The translations under genes and the position numbers were made by a program. Positions 1-6,708 of a stretch of 33,243 bases of DNA are shown here, one piece after another. How positions within the stretch are numbered: position 1 is the stretch's first letter; each line of letters opens with the position of its first letter. Under the pieces are notes generated by a model. It searched no databases. It worked only from the letters and a program-made list of their open reading frames with translations, and was not told the DNA's origin. This DNA is from a virus: the IMG/VR virus record IMGVR_UViG_3300005581_000073, positions 1 through 33,243 of that record; one strand, 5' to 3'.

Positions 1-1
1 G

Positions 2-583
2 TTTCTTTCTTCAACAAATACTTCACTAGCAACAAAAAGACAATTAGTTAACTACATTGCCGCTAATTATCCTGCTGTCAACATTTCTGCTGTTTACGAT
101 ACTACTAACTCTGCTGGCAATCTTTTGTTTGCAACCGCTGCGGCACCTGGATATGTAACCATTGCTGTTGCTCAAAGTGATGGCACAACACTGGGTTCAA
201 CCATCAAAAACGCACTTCAGGCAGATGTAGCAGGAAAAGCAATAGCTGGCTTAAATGTCGGAGTGATTGACATCACCACATTTTCATGCTCAATAGCAGT
301 TTCAATTGCTGTTGTTTCTGGATATACGCCCGCAACTGTTCAAGCAAGCGTTGCTGACGCTGTTGAGTCATACATTTCACCTTTGGGGTGGGATCAGGAG
401 CAAACAATTAACCCCAACAAAATTGTTGCCTTAATCGCTGTTCTTCCAGGGGTTGGATATGTTTCCAGTGTTACCTTAACAATTCCTACATCTCCAGCAA
501 ATGTGACACTAGCTTCAAATGTAATAACCATTGCAAAAAAAGCATATTTTCCGGTAGGAATTGCCACCGTAACGGTGATCTAA
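2..583 (+). CDS. Baseplate J-like tail protein, C-terminal part (5' end outside window)
   Basis: The frame is open from the first bases of the window, so only the C-terminal 193 residues are visible. They fit the C-terminal half of the Baseplate_J/gp47 family, which forms the baseplate wedge of contractile tails. The visible pattern is a P-G-Y-V-T-I-A-V strand, then a region for helix-strand pairing, then V-A-D-A-V-E-S-Y-I-S-P-L-G-W, and finally I-V-A-L-I-A-V-L-P-G-V-G-Y-V before the last strands. The 'yi.PLgW ... GV.yV' arrangement is the usual family ending. A TTG at 125 is internal to this open frame and is not taken as a start. The next gene begins one base after the stop, which suggests one late operon. 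Family call likely; exact baseplate role inferred. Confidence 0.72.
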   Translation, partial: FLSSTNTSLATKRQLVNYIAANYPAVNISAVYDTTNSAGNLLFATAAAPGYVTIAVAQSDGTTLGSTIKNALQADVAGKAIAGLNVGVIDITTFSCSIAVSIAVVSGYTPATVQASVADAVESYISPLGWDQEQTINPNKIVALIAVLPGVGYVSSVTLTIPTSPANVTLASNVITIAKKAYFPVGIATVTVI

Positions 584-584
584 A

Positions 585-1841
585 ATGGGTTTCACTACCA
601 CTTTAATGAACACTGGGAGCAGTGTATTCACTTCTTCGGTTGTGCCACCATCTTTTAGATGGTCTTTTACTAACGCAACTTCAACAATAGATTTGAATGA
701 ATACAAAACAGCCGGATACGGTTCAATCTTTGTGGAAGCAGTTTCTTCCAGCACTTACACCTGCACGTACAACAAAGCGTTTACGACTGGTTGGACAACA
801 ACAAGCCTAACTACTGATGGTGTGCGCGGATCAAAAATTGATTTTTTTTGTTTTATAAAAACATCAGAAACAATATCTATTGCGGCACAAGTGAACCTTC
901 ATCAAATTACTTCTGGAGGTAGTGAAGTCAACTTAATTTCTGGAGAAGTATTCAATACCAATGTTTTATCTGGTGACTGGACACTAATAAGAGCAATGAG
1001 CGGTTTTGTTCCCGAAGATTTGAATACGTATTCAATTGAAGTGGTTCTTTCAGTAACGGCCACAACTACCAATAGTGATATTTATATTCATAGACCCGTA
1101 ATTTATAACAGATATGCATTTCTTGGAAATAATGCAATGGTGGACACGGTGGATAATGTTCCAAGAGTTTTTCATGAAGACGACTCTATTTACAACGATT
1201 CTTTGTTATCACATCCGTTTTACAGACTCATGGACATACTCACAGCCTCAATGGATGACATACTTTCATTGGTAACCTCAATACAGTACAACGATATTTC
1301 AGATGGTTACGATGTTGCTGTCCCCGAAACAAAAAGTATTTTAATTGATGCAGACGTGGTGGCTCGTGGTTACACGGATTGGTTAGCGCAATTTGTTGGA
1401 GTAAAACTACAAAACCCTTCTGGTGTAGCAACCCCTTGGGAGAACTTGCCAGGAACATGGAATGGTATTGACTTAATTGACTCGGTTGATTCAGCCGGTG
1501 ACTCTGTTCAATGGAAACTTCTTGAAGCGTACAATCCTGAACCTTCTAACCTTTTAGAATTTTTACGTTGGCAAATAAAATACGCATATACGGGAATTAA
1601 TGCAGGTTCAAGAGACTCTGTTATTAATGCCGCAAAATGGATGTGCACGGGGACTAAGCAAGTTAATTTAACCTGCAATGTTGCGACGACTCCGTTTGTT
1701 CTTGCGGTTACAACAAAATTATCTGAATTTTCAATTCCAGATACCGACTATGTTGTCGGTGACGACTCTCAAGAGATAATAGACATTTTAAATGAAGTTA
1801 AGCCTTTAGGCTACACAATTACCCATAGTTTTATTTCATAG
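585..1841 (+). CDS. Baseplate/tail protein, tail-protein-I-like, with a possible carbohydrate-binding N-terminal part
   Basis: The 418-residue product starts at an ATG one base after the baseplate-J stop. The N-terminal half (about residues 20-180) is rich in beta strand, Ser and Thr, and ends in Y-I-H-R-P-V-I-Y-N, as in jelly-roll binding modules attached to tail proteins. From about residue 205 (H-P-F-Y-R-L-M-D-I-L) it changes to a helical part resembling phage tail protein I: a W-L-A-Q-F-V-G-V segment, then L-L-E-F-L-R-W-Q-I and A-G-S-R-D-S-V near residues 325-350. In P2-like phages gpI is encoded directly after gpJ, the same order as here. No catalytic motif is visible. The tail-I call rests on order and a weak pattern match; the binding module is inference. 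Confidence 0.55.
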   Translation: MGFTTTLMNTGSSVFTSSVVPPSFRWSFTNATSTIDLNEYKTAGYGSIFVEAVSSSTYTCTYNKAFTTGWTTTSLTTDGVRGSKIDFFCFIKTSETISIAAQVNLHQITSGGSEVNLISGEVFNTNVLSGDWTLIRAMSGFVPEDLNTYSIEVVLSVTATTTNSDIYIHRPVIYNRYAFLGNNAMVDTVDNVPRVFHEDDSIYNDSLLSHPFYRLMDILTASMDDILSLVTSIQYNDISDGYDVAVPETKSILIDADVVARGYTDWLAQFVGVKLQNPSGVATPWENLPGTWNGIDLIDSVDSAGDSVQWKLLEAYNPEPSNLLEFLRWQIKYAYTGINAGSRDSVINAAKWMCTGTKQVNLTCNVATTPFVLAVTTKLSEFSIPDTDYVVGDDSQEIIDILNEVKPLGYTITHSFIS

Positions 1842-1850
1842 TTGTATACT
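1833..1850 (+). promoter_or_regulatory. Promoter-like element: ATTTCATAGT motif followed by a TATACT -10 box
   Basis: The decamer ATTTCATAGT (1833-1842) is followed by TATACT (1845-1850) about 20 bases before the start codon of the tail-fibre gene at 1871. The motif overlaps the stop codon of the preceding gene. No good -35 box is seen at the usual spacing. The same decamer occurs ahead of the genes at 3840 and 22636. An AGGAGA ribosome-binding site follows. Confidence 0.45.
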
Positions 1851-1870
1851 AGGTAAGTTCAGGAGAATAT

Positions 1871-3019
1871 ATGGCAGCAACACAAAGCAACTCACCTCGG
1901 TTCAGTTTATACACATGGGCATCAAGCTCTGACGACTTCACTCGTGAACAAATGACTTTATCGCATGAAAATGTTGAATCATATGGTGCACTATTCTTGA
2001 CAGCAGCTGGTGCTCCGAGCACTGCAAACAACACGACAGAGCGATCCATATTCTGGGATTCATCCAACTCTCATCTTTACTTTCGCGGAACAACCGGAAC
2101 AGCCTGGACGAGAATACCTTTTTCTTTCGGTACGGGAATAGTTCAAATAACAGCCGGAGCCTCCCTTAGTGGTGGTTCGGGTTTTGATCTAGCACGAGCC
2201 AACCATGTTCATAGCGTTTCTACAGCCGCAGCTTCAAGTCTCGGTTCAGCAAACGCAGAGGGTTCATCTTCTTCTCTTGCTAGAGCTGACCATGTTCACA
2301 TAATTGCGGCCGGCCACATTGTTGACGCAATGGTTTCTGCATCTGCAGCTATTGCTGGTTCAAAAATATCTGGCGCAGTTCCTTCTGCAAGTGCTTGGGC
2401 GACAGGAAGAACCATCACCCTTGCGGGGGATTTAACTGGCTCTGTCACTCTTGACGGAAGCGCAAACGTCACGCTTACAGCAGTTGTCGTTGATGAAAGC
2501 CATGCTCACGCAGCCCAATATCAGCCTGTTGATGCAGACCTGACGGCACTTGCAGCGCTCTCCACTACGGGAATTGTTACACGAACAGCATCTAACACTT
2601 ATGTTCCACGAAGCATTACAACTTCTGGAACTGGTATAAGTATTTCTAACGGTGATCTTGTTTCCGGCAATGCAACAATCACCCTCAACAGCGATACTAC
2701 GGCAACCATAAACACAATCGTTTTACGAGATTCGGCTGGTCGGTTCCGTGCGGTAGATCCATCACATGTGTCAGATGTGGCTACAAAAAACTACACCGAC
2801 ACAGCAGACGCCCTCAAAGCCAACTCAGCAGATGTTTACACAAAAACAGCAGTAAACAACGCAAAACTTTACCAGTATGGAAACACCACAAGTGGTATGG
2901 GTGTAGGGCTTCCGAGTGATGCCGCTCGCGTCACGCCACGCATATATGTCCAAGCAACCGAGCCAACATACCCATCGGGTCAGGTTGCGGTAACTGGCGA
3001 CATTTGGTTTGAAATCTAA
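1871..3019 (+). CDS. Tail-fibre protein with repeated L-A-R-A-[ND]-H-V-H motifs
   Basis: The 382-residue protein starts at ATG after AGGAGA. It is rich in Ser, Ala, Thr and Gly with short strand-like repeats, as in trimeric phage tail fibres. Two L-A-R-A-N-H-V-H / L-A-R-A-D-H-V-H motifs near residues 110-145 and an S-H-A-H-A-A-Q-Y segment near 217 resemble the H-x-H elements that bind metal along fibre axes. Before residue 300 comes a V-A-T-K-N-Y-T-D-T motif, a common fibre module. The last stretch (Y-V-Q-A-T-E-P-T-Y-P ... G-D-I-W-F) resembles tip-proximal sequences of other phage fibres. The stop overlaps the next start by one base (TAATG). Its role in host recognition is inferred from composition and position. 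Confidence 0.7.
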   Translation: MAATQSNSPRFSLYTWASSSDDFTREQMTLSHENVESYGALFLTAAGAPSTANNTTERSIFWDSSNSHLYFRGTTGTAWTRIPFSFGTGIVQITAGASLSGGSGFDLARANHVHSVSTAAASSLGSANAEGSSSSLARADHVHIIAAGHIVDAMVSASAAIAGSKISGAVPSASAWATGRTITLAGDLTGSVTLDGSANVTLTAVVVDESHAHAAQYQPVDADLTALAALSTTGIVTRTASNTYVPRSITTSGTGISISNGDLVSGNATITLNSDTTATINTIVLRDSAGRFRAVDPSHVSDVATKNYTDTADALKANSADVYTKTAVNNAKLYQYGNTTSGMGVGLPSDAARVTPRIYVQATEPTYPSGQVAVTGDIWFEI

Positions 3020-3201
3020 TGCCCGCCTGCCGCGTTTTCATTGATAATGAATGGAAACTAGTTAAGAATTTCTATATTAATAAAGATGGTTTTGGATTTG
3101 TTCCTCTTGAGTCAATTAAAGTTATGTCTGATACTGGATGGGTTATTGTCCAGTCAGAAGGATGGACAACGCTTCTGTCTAGCGAACTTGTTGGCATCTA
3201 A
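3019..3201 (+). CDS. Small hypothetical protein in the tail-fibre operon
   Basis: A 60-residue product starting on the ATG that overlaps the preceding fibre stop and ending with an overlap to the next start (TAATG again). This indicates translational coupling on both sides. It has alternating hydrophobic and aromatic residues (F-I-D-N-E-W-K-L-V, G-W-V-I-V-Q-S-E-G-W) that suggest a small beta-rich appendage domain. No recognised family, no membrane segment and no Cys pair. Its coding status is supported mainly by the perfect overlaps. A tail-tip or fibre-attachment role would fit the position but is inference. Confidence 0.6.
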   Translation: MPACRVFIDNEWKLVKNFYINKDGFGFVPLESIKVMSDTGWVIVQSEGWTTLLSSELVGI

Positions 3202-3548
3202 TGGGAGACACCGCAAACACTATTTTTACGATTGTTGGGTTAATTACCGCAACCATTTCGGCGTTTGTAGTTTTGAGAGGTCAAAATCTTAATTTCAGAA
3301 CATCCCTACACGGGAACAGTAATCAGGAAATGAAAACAATTTTTGACGCTTATTCTTTAGTTGTTGAAGAATTAAGAAGTGAAGTTGAAAGACTTAATGT
3401 GGTTGTTTTAGAGCACCAGGAAGCATTATTTGAACAGGGCGAAGAAGTCATTAGATGCGAACAAAGAAATAATGAATTTATAGATTTGATTAATGTATTA
3501 CAGGACAGAATAAGCGTACTGGAGGCCACTAATGGCGGACAACAATGA
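3201..3548 (+). CDS. Membrane-anchored coiled-coil protein (function unknown)
   Basis: 115 residues. A hydrophobic segment at about residues 7-27 (T-I-F-T-I-V-G-L-I-T-A-T-I-S-A-F-V-V-L) is followed by a long Glu-rich heptad pattern from about residue 45 to 110, with V-V-E-E-L-R-S-E-V-E-R-L-N-V-V-V in the middle. One N-terminal transmembrane helix plus a soluble coiled coil is the layout of inner-membrane spanins and of some small phage membrane proteins. It lies among tail genes, far from the endolysin at 26251, so a spanin role is only a possibility. Its start is coupled to the previous stop. Its last 17 bases overlap the next gene. Confidence 0.6.
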   Translation: MGDTANTIFTIVGLITATISAFVVLRGQNLNFRTSLHGNSNQEMKTIFDAYSLVVEELRSEVERLNVVVLEHQEALFEQGEEVIRCEQRNNEFIDLINVLQDRISVLEATNGGQQ

Positions 3549-3774
3549 GGAAACTGTTCTTAAAACATTTCTAGATCTTATGAAAAATTCAATGCCCGAT
3601 TCTTTAATCTCTAACTATGTGGTTATTGCTGAAGTTGTTGGCAATGAAGCAAATCAACTTTCTATCCTTACAAGCCCTGGTATGACGCCGTGGTTAGCGC
3701 AGGGGATGTTGCAATCTTCCATAGACATGATTATGTCTGGGCAAGAAACATATTTTGAAGACGAAGACGAATAG
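3532..3774 (+). CDS. Small acidic hypothetical protein
   Basis: 80 residues, starting inside the end of the previous gene with a strong GGAGG ribosome-binding site at 3521-3525. It is mostly helical, with a hydrophobic core (S-L-I-S-N-Y-V-V-I-A-E-V-V) and an acidic tail ending F-E-D-E-D-E. I do not recognise the family. A 65-base non-coding gap with a promoter-like element follows, so this gene probably closes the first tail transcription unit. Small acidic proteins in this position may be chaperones for fibre assembly, but nothing in the sequence proves it. Confidence 0.6.
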   Translation: MADNNEETVLKTFLDLMKNSMPDSLISNYVVIAEVVGNEANQLSILTSPGMTPWLAQGMLQSSIDMIMSGQETYFEDEDE

Positions 3775-3798
3775 CACATTTACTTACCCTGATACGCT

Positions 3799-3815
3799 AT
3801 TTCATAGTCTAAAAT
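3799..3815 (+). promoter_or_regulatory. Promoter-like element: ATTTCATAGT plus TAAAAT box
   Basis: The gap 3775-3839 holds ATTTCATAGT (3799-3808), then one base, then TAAAAT (3810-3815), and a GGAGG ribosome-binding site just before the ATG at 3840. Imperfect inverted arms (taccctgat at 3785-3793 and atcaggta at 3820-3827) flank the element and could form a weak hairpin or an operator. No TTGACA-like box is present. Confidence 0.45.
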
Positions 3816-3839
3816 TAGCATCAGGTAACCGGAGGAACC

Positions 3840-4193
3840 ATGATTGCTGGAATTTATAATATAACTTGCGAACAGGGTGCTACATTTACACGAACTTTCA
3901 CAATAACTGACCCAGATGGTGACATTGTTAACTTAACTGGTTACACAGGCCGTATGCAGGTTCGTAGAGATATTGACTCTACAGCGACACCACTAGTAGA
4001 ACTGACTACAGCTAATGGAAGACTTGTAATAGTTCCATTGTTGGGTGAAATAACCATCACCTTGACGCCACAATTAACAGCACCAATTACACGTGATGGT
4101 GTCTATGACCTTGAAATAGTTAACACAAGTTCTGGGGTTGTTTACCGCGTACTAAAAGGTTCATTTAAGATTGACAAAGAGGTTACTCGATGA
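3840..4193 (+). CDS. Tail/baseplate-associated beta-sandwich protein (BppU-like)
   Basis: 117 residues after a GGAGG site. The opening pattern Y-N-I-T-C-E-Q-G-A-T-F-T-R-T-F-T-I-T-D-P-D-G is typical of small Ig-like or BppU-N-like phage proteins that sit between baseplate and receptor-binding proteins. It continues with Y-T-G-R-M-Q-V-R and D-G-V-Y-D-L-E-I-V, and closes with R-V-L-K-G-S-F-K-I. All of this fits one beta-sandwich. The stop overlaps the next start by four bases (ATGA). The family resemblance is by pattern only; the adaptor role is inferred. Confidence 0.6.
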   Translation: MIAGIYNITCEQGATFTRTFTITDPDGDIVNLTGYTGRMQVRRDIDSTATPLVELTTANGRLVIVPLLGEITITLTPQLTAPITRDGVYDLEIVNTSSGVVYRVLKGSFKIDKEVTR

Positions 4194-4369
4194 CTCTTCC
4201 TCTTGACCCGGCTTTTGATGTAACCGTAGAGGAACTGCGGAATACGGTAACAATTGATCAGGCTGCTCCAAATAATGTAAATGTTCAGGTAAACACAACA
4301 CTTAAATCTGGATCCGTTGCCATAGGTTATGGTTCAGGTGCGCCTTGGACGATAGTGGTGGATATCTAA
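4190..4369 (+). CDS. Small hypothetical tail-operon protein
   Basis: A 59-residue frame that fills the space between two tail genes. It starts on the ATGA overlap with the preceding gene, and its TAA is directly followed by the ATG of the next. The product begins M-T-L-P-L-D-P-A-F-D and contains a Val/Asn-rich strand region (N-N-V-N-V-Q-V-N-T-T-L) and a Gly-rich end. It has no hydrophobic helix or recognisable motif. Tight packing on both sides is the main evidence that it is real. A short appendage peptide is a reasonable guess. Confidence 0.6.
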   Translation: MTLPLDPAFDVTVEELRNTVTIDQAAPNNVNVQVNTTLKSGSVAIGYGSGAPWTIVVDI

Positions 4370-4705
4370 ATGCCAAACATTGCAAGCGATTATGGTGAAG
4401 TTGGCGATTACTACATAGATGTTGACAGTGGAGACTTTTACGGTCCCAAAACAGCAGCTGGGTGGCCCGACACTCCATTCTTTACGGCCGTTACAACAGA
4501 TACTCAGCAAAACGAGCGACACATTCACACACAAAGCACATCAAGTACCATATGGACAATAAATCATAGCCTTGGAGGTCGTCCGTCGGTTACCGTAGTT
4601 GATTCTTCTGATACTATGGTAATTGGTGAGGTAACATATGTGAACAGCACACAAGTACGTGTTTCTTTCTCAGCAGCATTCTCCGGAAAAGCATATCTCA
4701 CATAG
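4370..4705 (+). CDS. Tail appendage protein with a C-terminal H-S-L-G-G-R-P-type tip domain
   Basis: 111 residues. The N-terminus (Y-G-E-V-G-D-Y-Y-I-D-V-D-S-G-D-F-Y-G-P) is the phage-fibre motif 'G-d-Y-Y-id-..g-.-fY-Gpk' also seen in unrelated tail genes. The C-terminal half runs W-T-I-N-H-S-L-G-G-R-P-S-V-T-V-V-D, then G-E-V-T-Y, then V-R-V-S-F-S-A-A-F-S-G-K-A-Y-L. This is a known small beta domain at the ends of fibres. A diverged version ends the next gene product (4716-6020). The protein probably forms or attaches to a receptor-binding tip; which receptor cannot be read. Confidence 0.65.
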   Translation: MPNIASDYGEVGDYYIDVDSGDFYGPKTAAGWPDTPFFTAVTTDTQQNERHIHTQSTSSTIWTINHSLGGRPSVTVVDSSDTMVIGEVTYVNSTQVRVSFSAAFSGKAYLT

Positions 4706-4715
4706 GTGGCATTAA

Positions 4716-6020
4716 ATGGCAACAAAATTTTTAACAAACCTTGACCTTAATCAAAACCAACTACTTAACGCCACGTTTGAAGTATTGGCCACCGACCCTA
4801 GTTCTGGCAACTTTGAGGGCAGGTTAATCTACAACTCAACAACTGACACGATTAAGGTTTATGCCAATAGTGCTTGGCGCTCACTTCCTCATTCAATCGT
4901 TTCTGGTGGCGGAGCCGGAATCGCTGAAGCCCTTACTGTTTCTGAGTCAAACGGTACAGTTACTCTCACTCTTAATGTTGCAGATACCGACAGTGCTGGT
5001 TTGCTCCCAGCCGCAATGTGGAACATGCTTACGGACGCAACTCCTGATGCAACTGCTTCTAAATTGGTCAAAAGAGATTCAAGTGGTAATGCCAAAGTTG
5101 CCACCCCGACAGATGCGGCACATATTGCTACCAAGGGTTATGTTGACGCTGCCCGCCAGGGTCTTGATGTCAAGGCTTCAGTAAGGGTTGCCACCACTGC
5201 AGCAATTAACCTTTCAACCGATCTTCAAAACGGCGATGTACTTGACGGGGTAACACTCGTTACTGGTGACCGCGTTCTTGTCAAGGATCAAGGTTCTGCT
5301 TCCGAAAACGGCATCTATGTTGTCGTTCCTTCTGGCGCAGCTTCTAGATCATCAGACGCAAACGGAACTCCCGACACTGGTGAACTCACAAGCGGAACCT
5401 TCACTTTCGTAGAACAAGGAACTGTCAACTTTGACTCTGGTTTCGTGGTTTCAACAAACGGAACAATCACTGTCGGTTCTTCAAGTATCGTTTGGACACA
5501 GTTCTCTGGTGCTGGTTCATTTGAAGCTGGCGACGGACTCTCAAAGTCTGGTACGACAGTAAATGTCAATGTCACCGCCAACAGAACAGCAATTACCGCT
5601 GACGCGATTGATATTGCATCAACATATGTGGGTCAGTCTTCAATCACGACCCTTGGAACAATCACCACTGGTGTTTGGAACGGTACAGATGTTGCGGTCG
5701 CAGACGGTGGTTCTGGTGCATCCAACGCCTCAGACGCCCGTACAAATCTTGGATTTACAACAACCTCTGGTCAAACAACTTCTACCGCAGTTCTTGCTCG
5801 CGTCGTTAATCAGCAATGTGCGGCTTCAGTTGGTACAAACTCAGTAACAACAGTTACGCACAACTTTGGTACTAAAAATGTCACTGTGCAGATTTACGAA
5901 GTTTCTTCTGGCGCAACCGTCATTGGCGATGTTGTTAGAAGCACAAATGATTCGGTGACCGTAACAATGAACGGTTCTTCAATATTGTTAAACGATTACA
6001 AAATCGTTGTAACAGGATAG
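4716..6020 (+). CDS. Tail-fibre protein, modular, 434 residues
   Basis: Starts after an AGGTGG site. The N-terminus (L-D-L-N-Q-N-Q-L-L-N-A) and the segment R-L-I-Y-N-S-T-T-D-T-I-K-V-Y are standard fibre motifs. Residues about 138-145 carry A-A-H-I-A-T-K-G-Y-V-D. Next comes a D-V-K-A-S-V-R-V-A-T-T module with G-D-R-V-L-V-K-D-Q and E-N-G-I-Y-V-V, common in tailed-phage fibres. Further on are G-T-I-T-T-G-V-W-N-G-T and A-D-G-G-S-G-A repeats like those of T4-type cyanophage fibres. The last 70 residues (V-T-H-N-F-G-T-K-N-V-T-V-Q ... V-I-G-D-V) match the tip-domain pattern of the preceding gene. Fibre identity is well supported; receptor specificity is unknown. Confidence 0.8.
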   Translation: MATKFLTNLDLNQNQLLNATFEVLATDPSSGNFEGRLIYNSTTDTIKVYANSAWRSLPHSIVSGGGAGIAEALTVSESNGTVTLTLNVADTDSAGLLPAAMWNMLTDATPDATASKLVKRDSSGNAKVATPTDAAHIATKGYVDAARQGLDVKASVRVATTAAINLSTDLQNGDVLDGVTLVTGDRVLVKDQGSASENGIYVVVPSGAASRSSDANGTPDTGELTSGTFTFVEQGTVNFDSGFVVSTNGTITVGSSSIVWTQFSGAGSFEAGDGLSKSGTTVNVNVTANRTAITADAIDIASTYVGQSSITTLGTITTGVWNGTDVAVADGGSGASNASDARTNLGFTTTSGQTTSTAVLARVVNQQCAASVGTNSVTTVTHNFGTKNVTVQIYEVSSGATVIGDVVRSTNDSVTVTMNGSSILLNDYKIVVTG

Positions 6021-6026
6021 GAAAAT

Positions 6027-6215
6027 ATGAAAATCACAGCAGAACAAAAAGCAATGGCAGCATCATACGCAAGAAGCGTCCTCGGTGCAGCAGTCGCAGT
6101 TTACGCTTCAACAGGAGATATAAAGATGGCAGCAAATGCTCTCTGGGCAGCAGGCCTTCCTGTTATCATGCGTTATCTGAATCCAAACGACAAAGCATTC
6201 GGCAAAAAGGCTTAA
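6027..6215 (+). CDS. Small holin-like membrane protein among the tail genes
   Basis: 62 residues after an AGGA site. It has a hydrophobic stretch (Y-A-R-S-V-L-G-A-A-V-A-V-Y-A) and a second, weaker one (N-A-L-W-A-A-G-L-P-V-I-M-R-Y), and ends L-N-P-N-D-K-A-F-G-K-K-A. The ending L-N-P-N-D-x-A-F-G recurs in small phage proteins often labelled holin or putative holin. The endolysin lies about 20 kb away, beside two other holin-like proteins, so this copy may instead help tail or membrane contact. The stop codon lies inside the left arm of an 8-bp hairpin. Confidence 0.6.
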   Translation: MKITAEQKAMAASYARSVLGAAVAVYASTGDIKMAANALWAAGLPVIMRYLNPNDKAFGKKA

Positions 6216-6238
6216 TGCCTTGCCCTGAGGGGCATTAA
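6212..6238 (+). other. Hairpin overlapping a stop codon, possible attenuator or RNA-processing site
   Basis: TTAATGCC (6212-6219) and GGCATTAA (6231-6238) are perfect inverted arms, and the CCC/GGG within the loop can add pairs. The TAA stop of the holin-like gene is in the left arm. No T-run follows, so this is not a classical intrinsic terminator. The next gene (GTG at 6259, after GAGG) lies 20 bases downstream. Confidence 0.5.
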
Positions 6239-6258
6239 CAAAGAAAGCGATTGAGGTC

Positions 6259-6708
6259 GTGGCACAGAAATTTACAGTTCCCGTAACTATACGCAACCTA
6301 ACTTCTGCCAGCTCCGAAGCTTTCACAATATACGTTGACCAAGATGCTCATCCACGCCTACAAGTTCAGGCTGGTGGTCGTCTTGTTTGGGGTACTGGTG
6401 GGGTAACTGGAGATGTGAACCTTTACCGTTCTGATACAAATGTTTTGACAACAGATGATTTGTTTAAAGCAGTATCTGGTCTTGTCACCCTGACTACCAA
6501 TGGTGCTCCAACAGCGGTTCTCCCTGATGGGACTTTAGCGGTTGACACCCTTAATGATGATTTTTACTTCCGTTCTGGTGGTGAATGGAAACTTACTAGT
6601 GGTGGAGCAATAGCGGGAGACATTGATGGTGGAAACGCACTTAATGATATTCTTGAGGCAGAAGTTTCAAATTATGCGATAATGACATTTGACGGAGAAG
6701 AACTATAA
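6259..6708 (+). CDS. Tail appendage / short fibre protein
   Basis: 149 residues starting at GTG after GAGG. The first half (V-P-V-T-I-R-N-L, then Y-V-D-Q-D-A-H-P-R-L-Q-V-Q-A-G-G-R-L-V-W-G) resembles fibre segments that describe per-sample labels in other phage adhesins. The middle has V-D-T-L-N-D-D-F-Y-F-R-S-G-G-E-W-K, a fibre 'D-..-Y-f-r-.-gg-W' motif. The acidic end (A-I-M-T-F-D-G-E-E-L) overlaps the next start by one base. It probably works with the large fibre that follows as an adaptor or short fibre. No enzymatic motif. Confidence 0.6.
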   Translation: MAQKFTVPVTIRNLTSASSEAFTIYVDQDAHPRLQVQAGGRLVWGTGGVTGDVNLYRSDTNVLTTDDLFKAVSGLVTLTTNGAPTAVLPDGTLAVDTLNDDFYFRSGGEWKLTSGGAIAGDIDGGNALNDILEAEVSNYAIMTFDGEEL

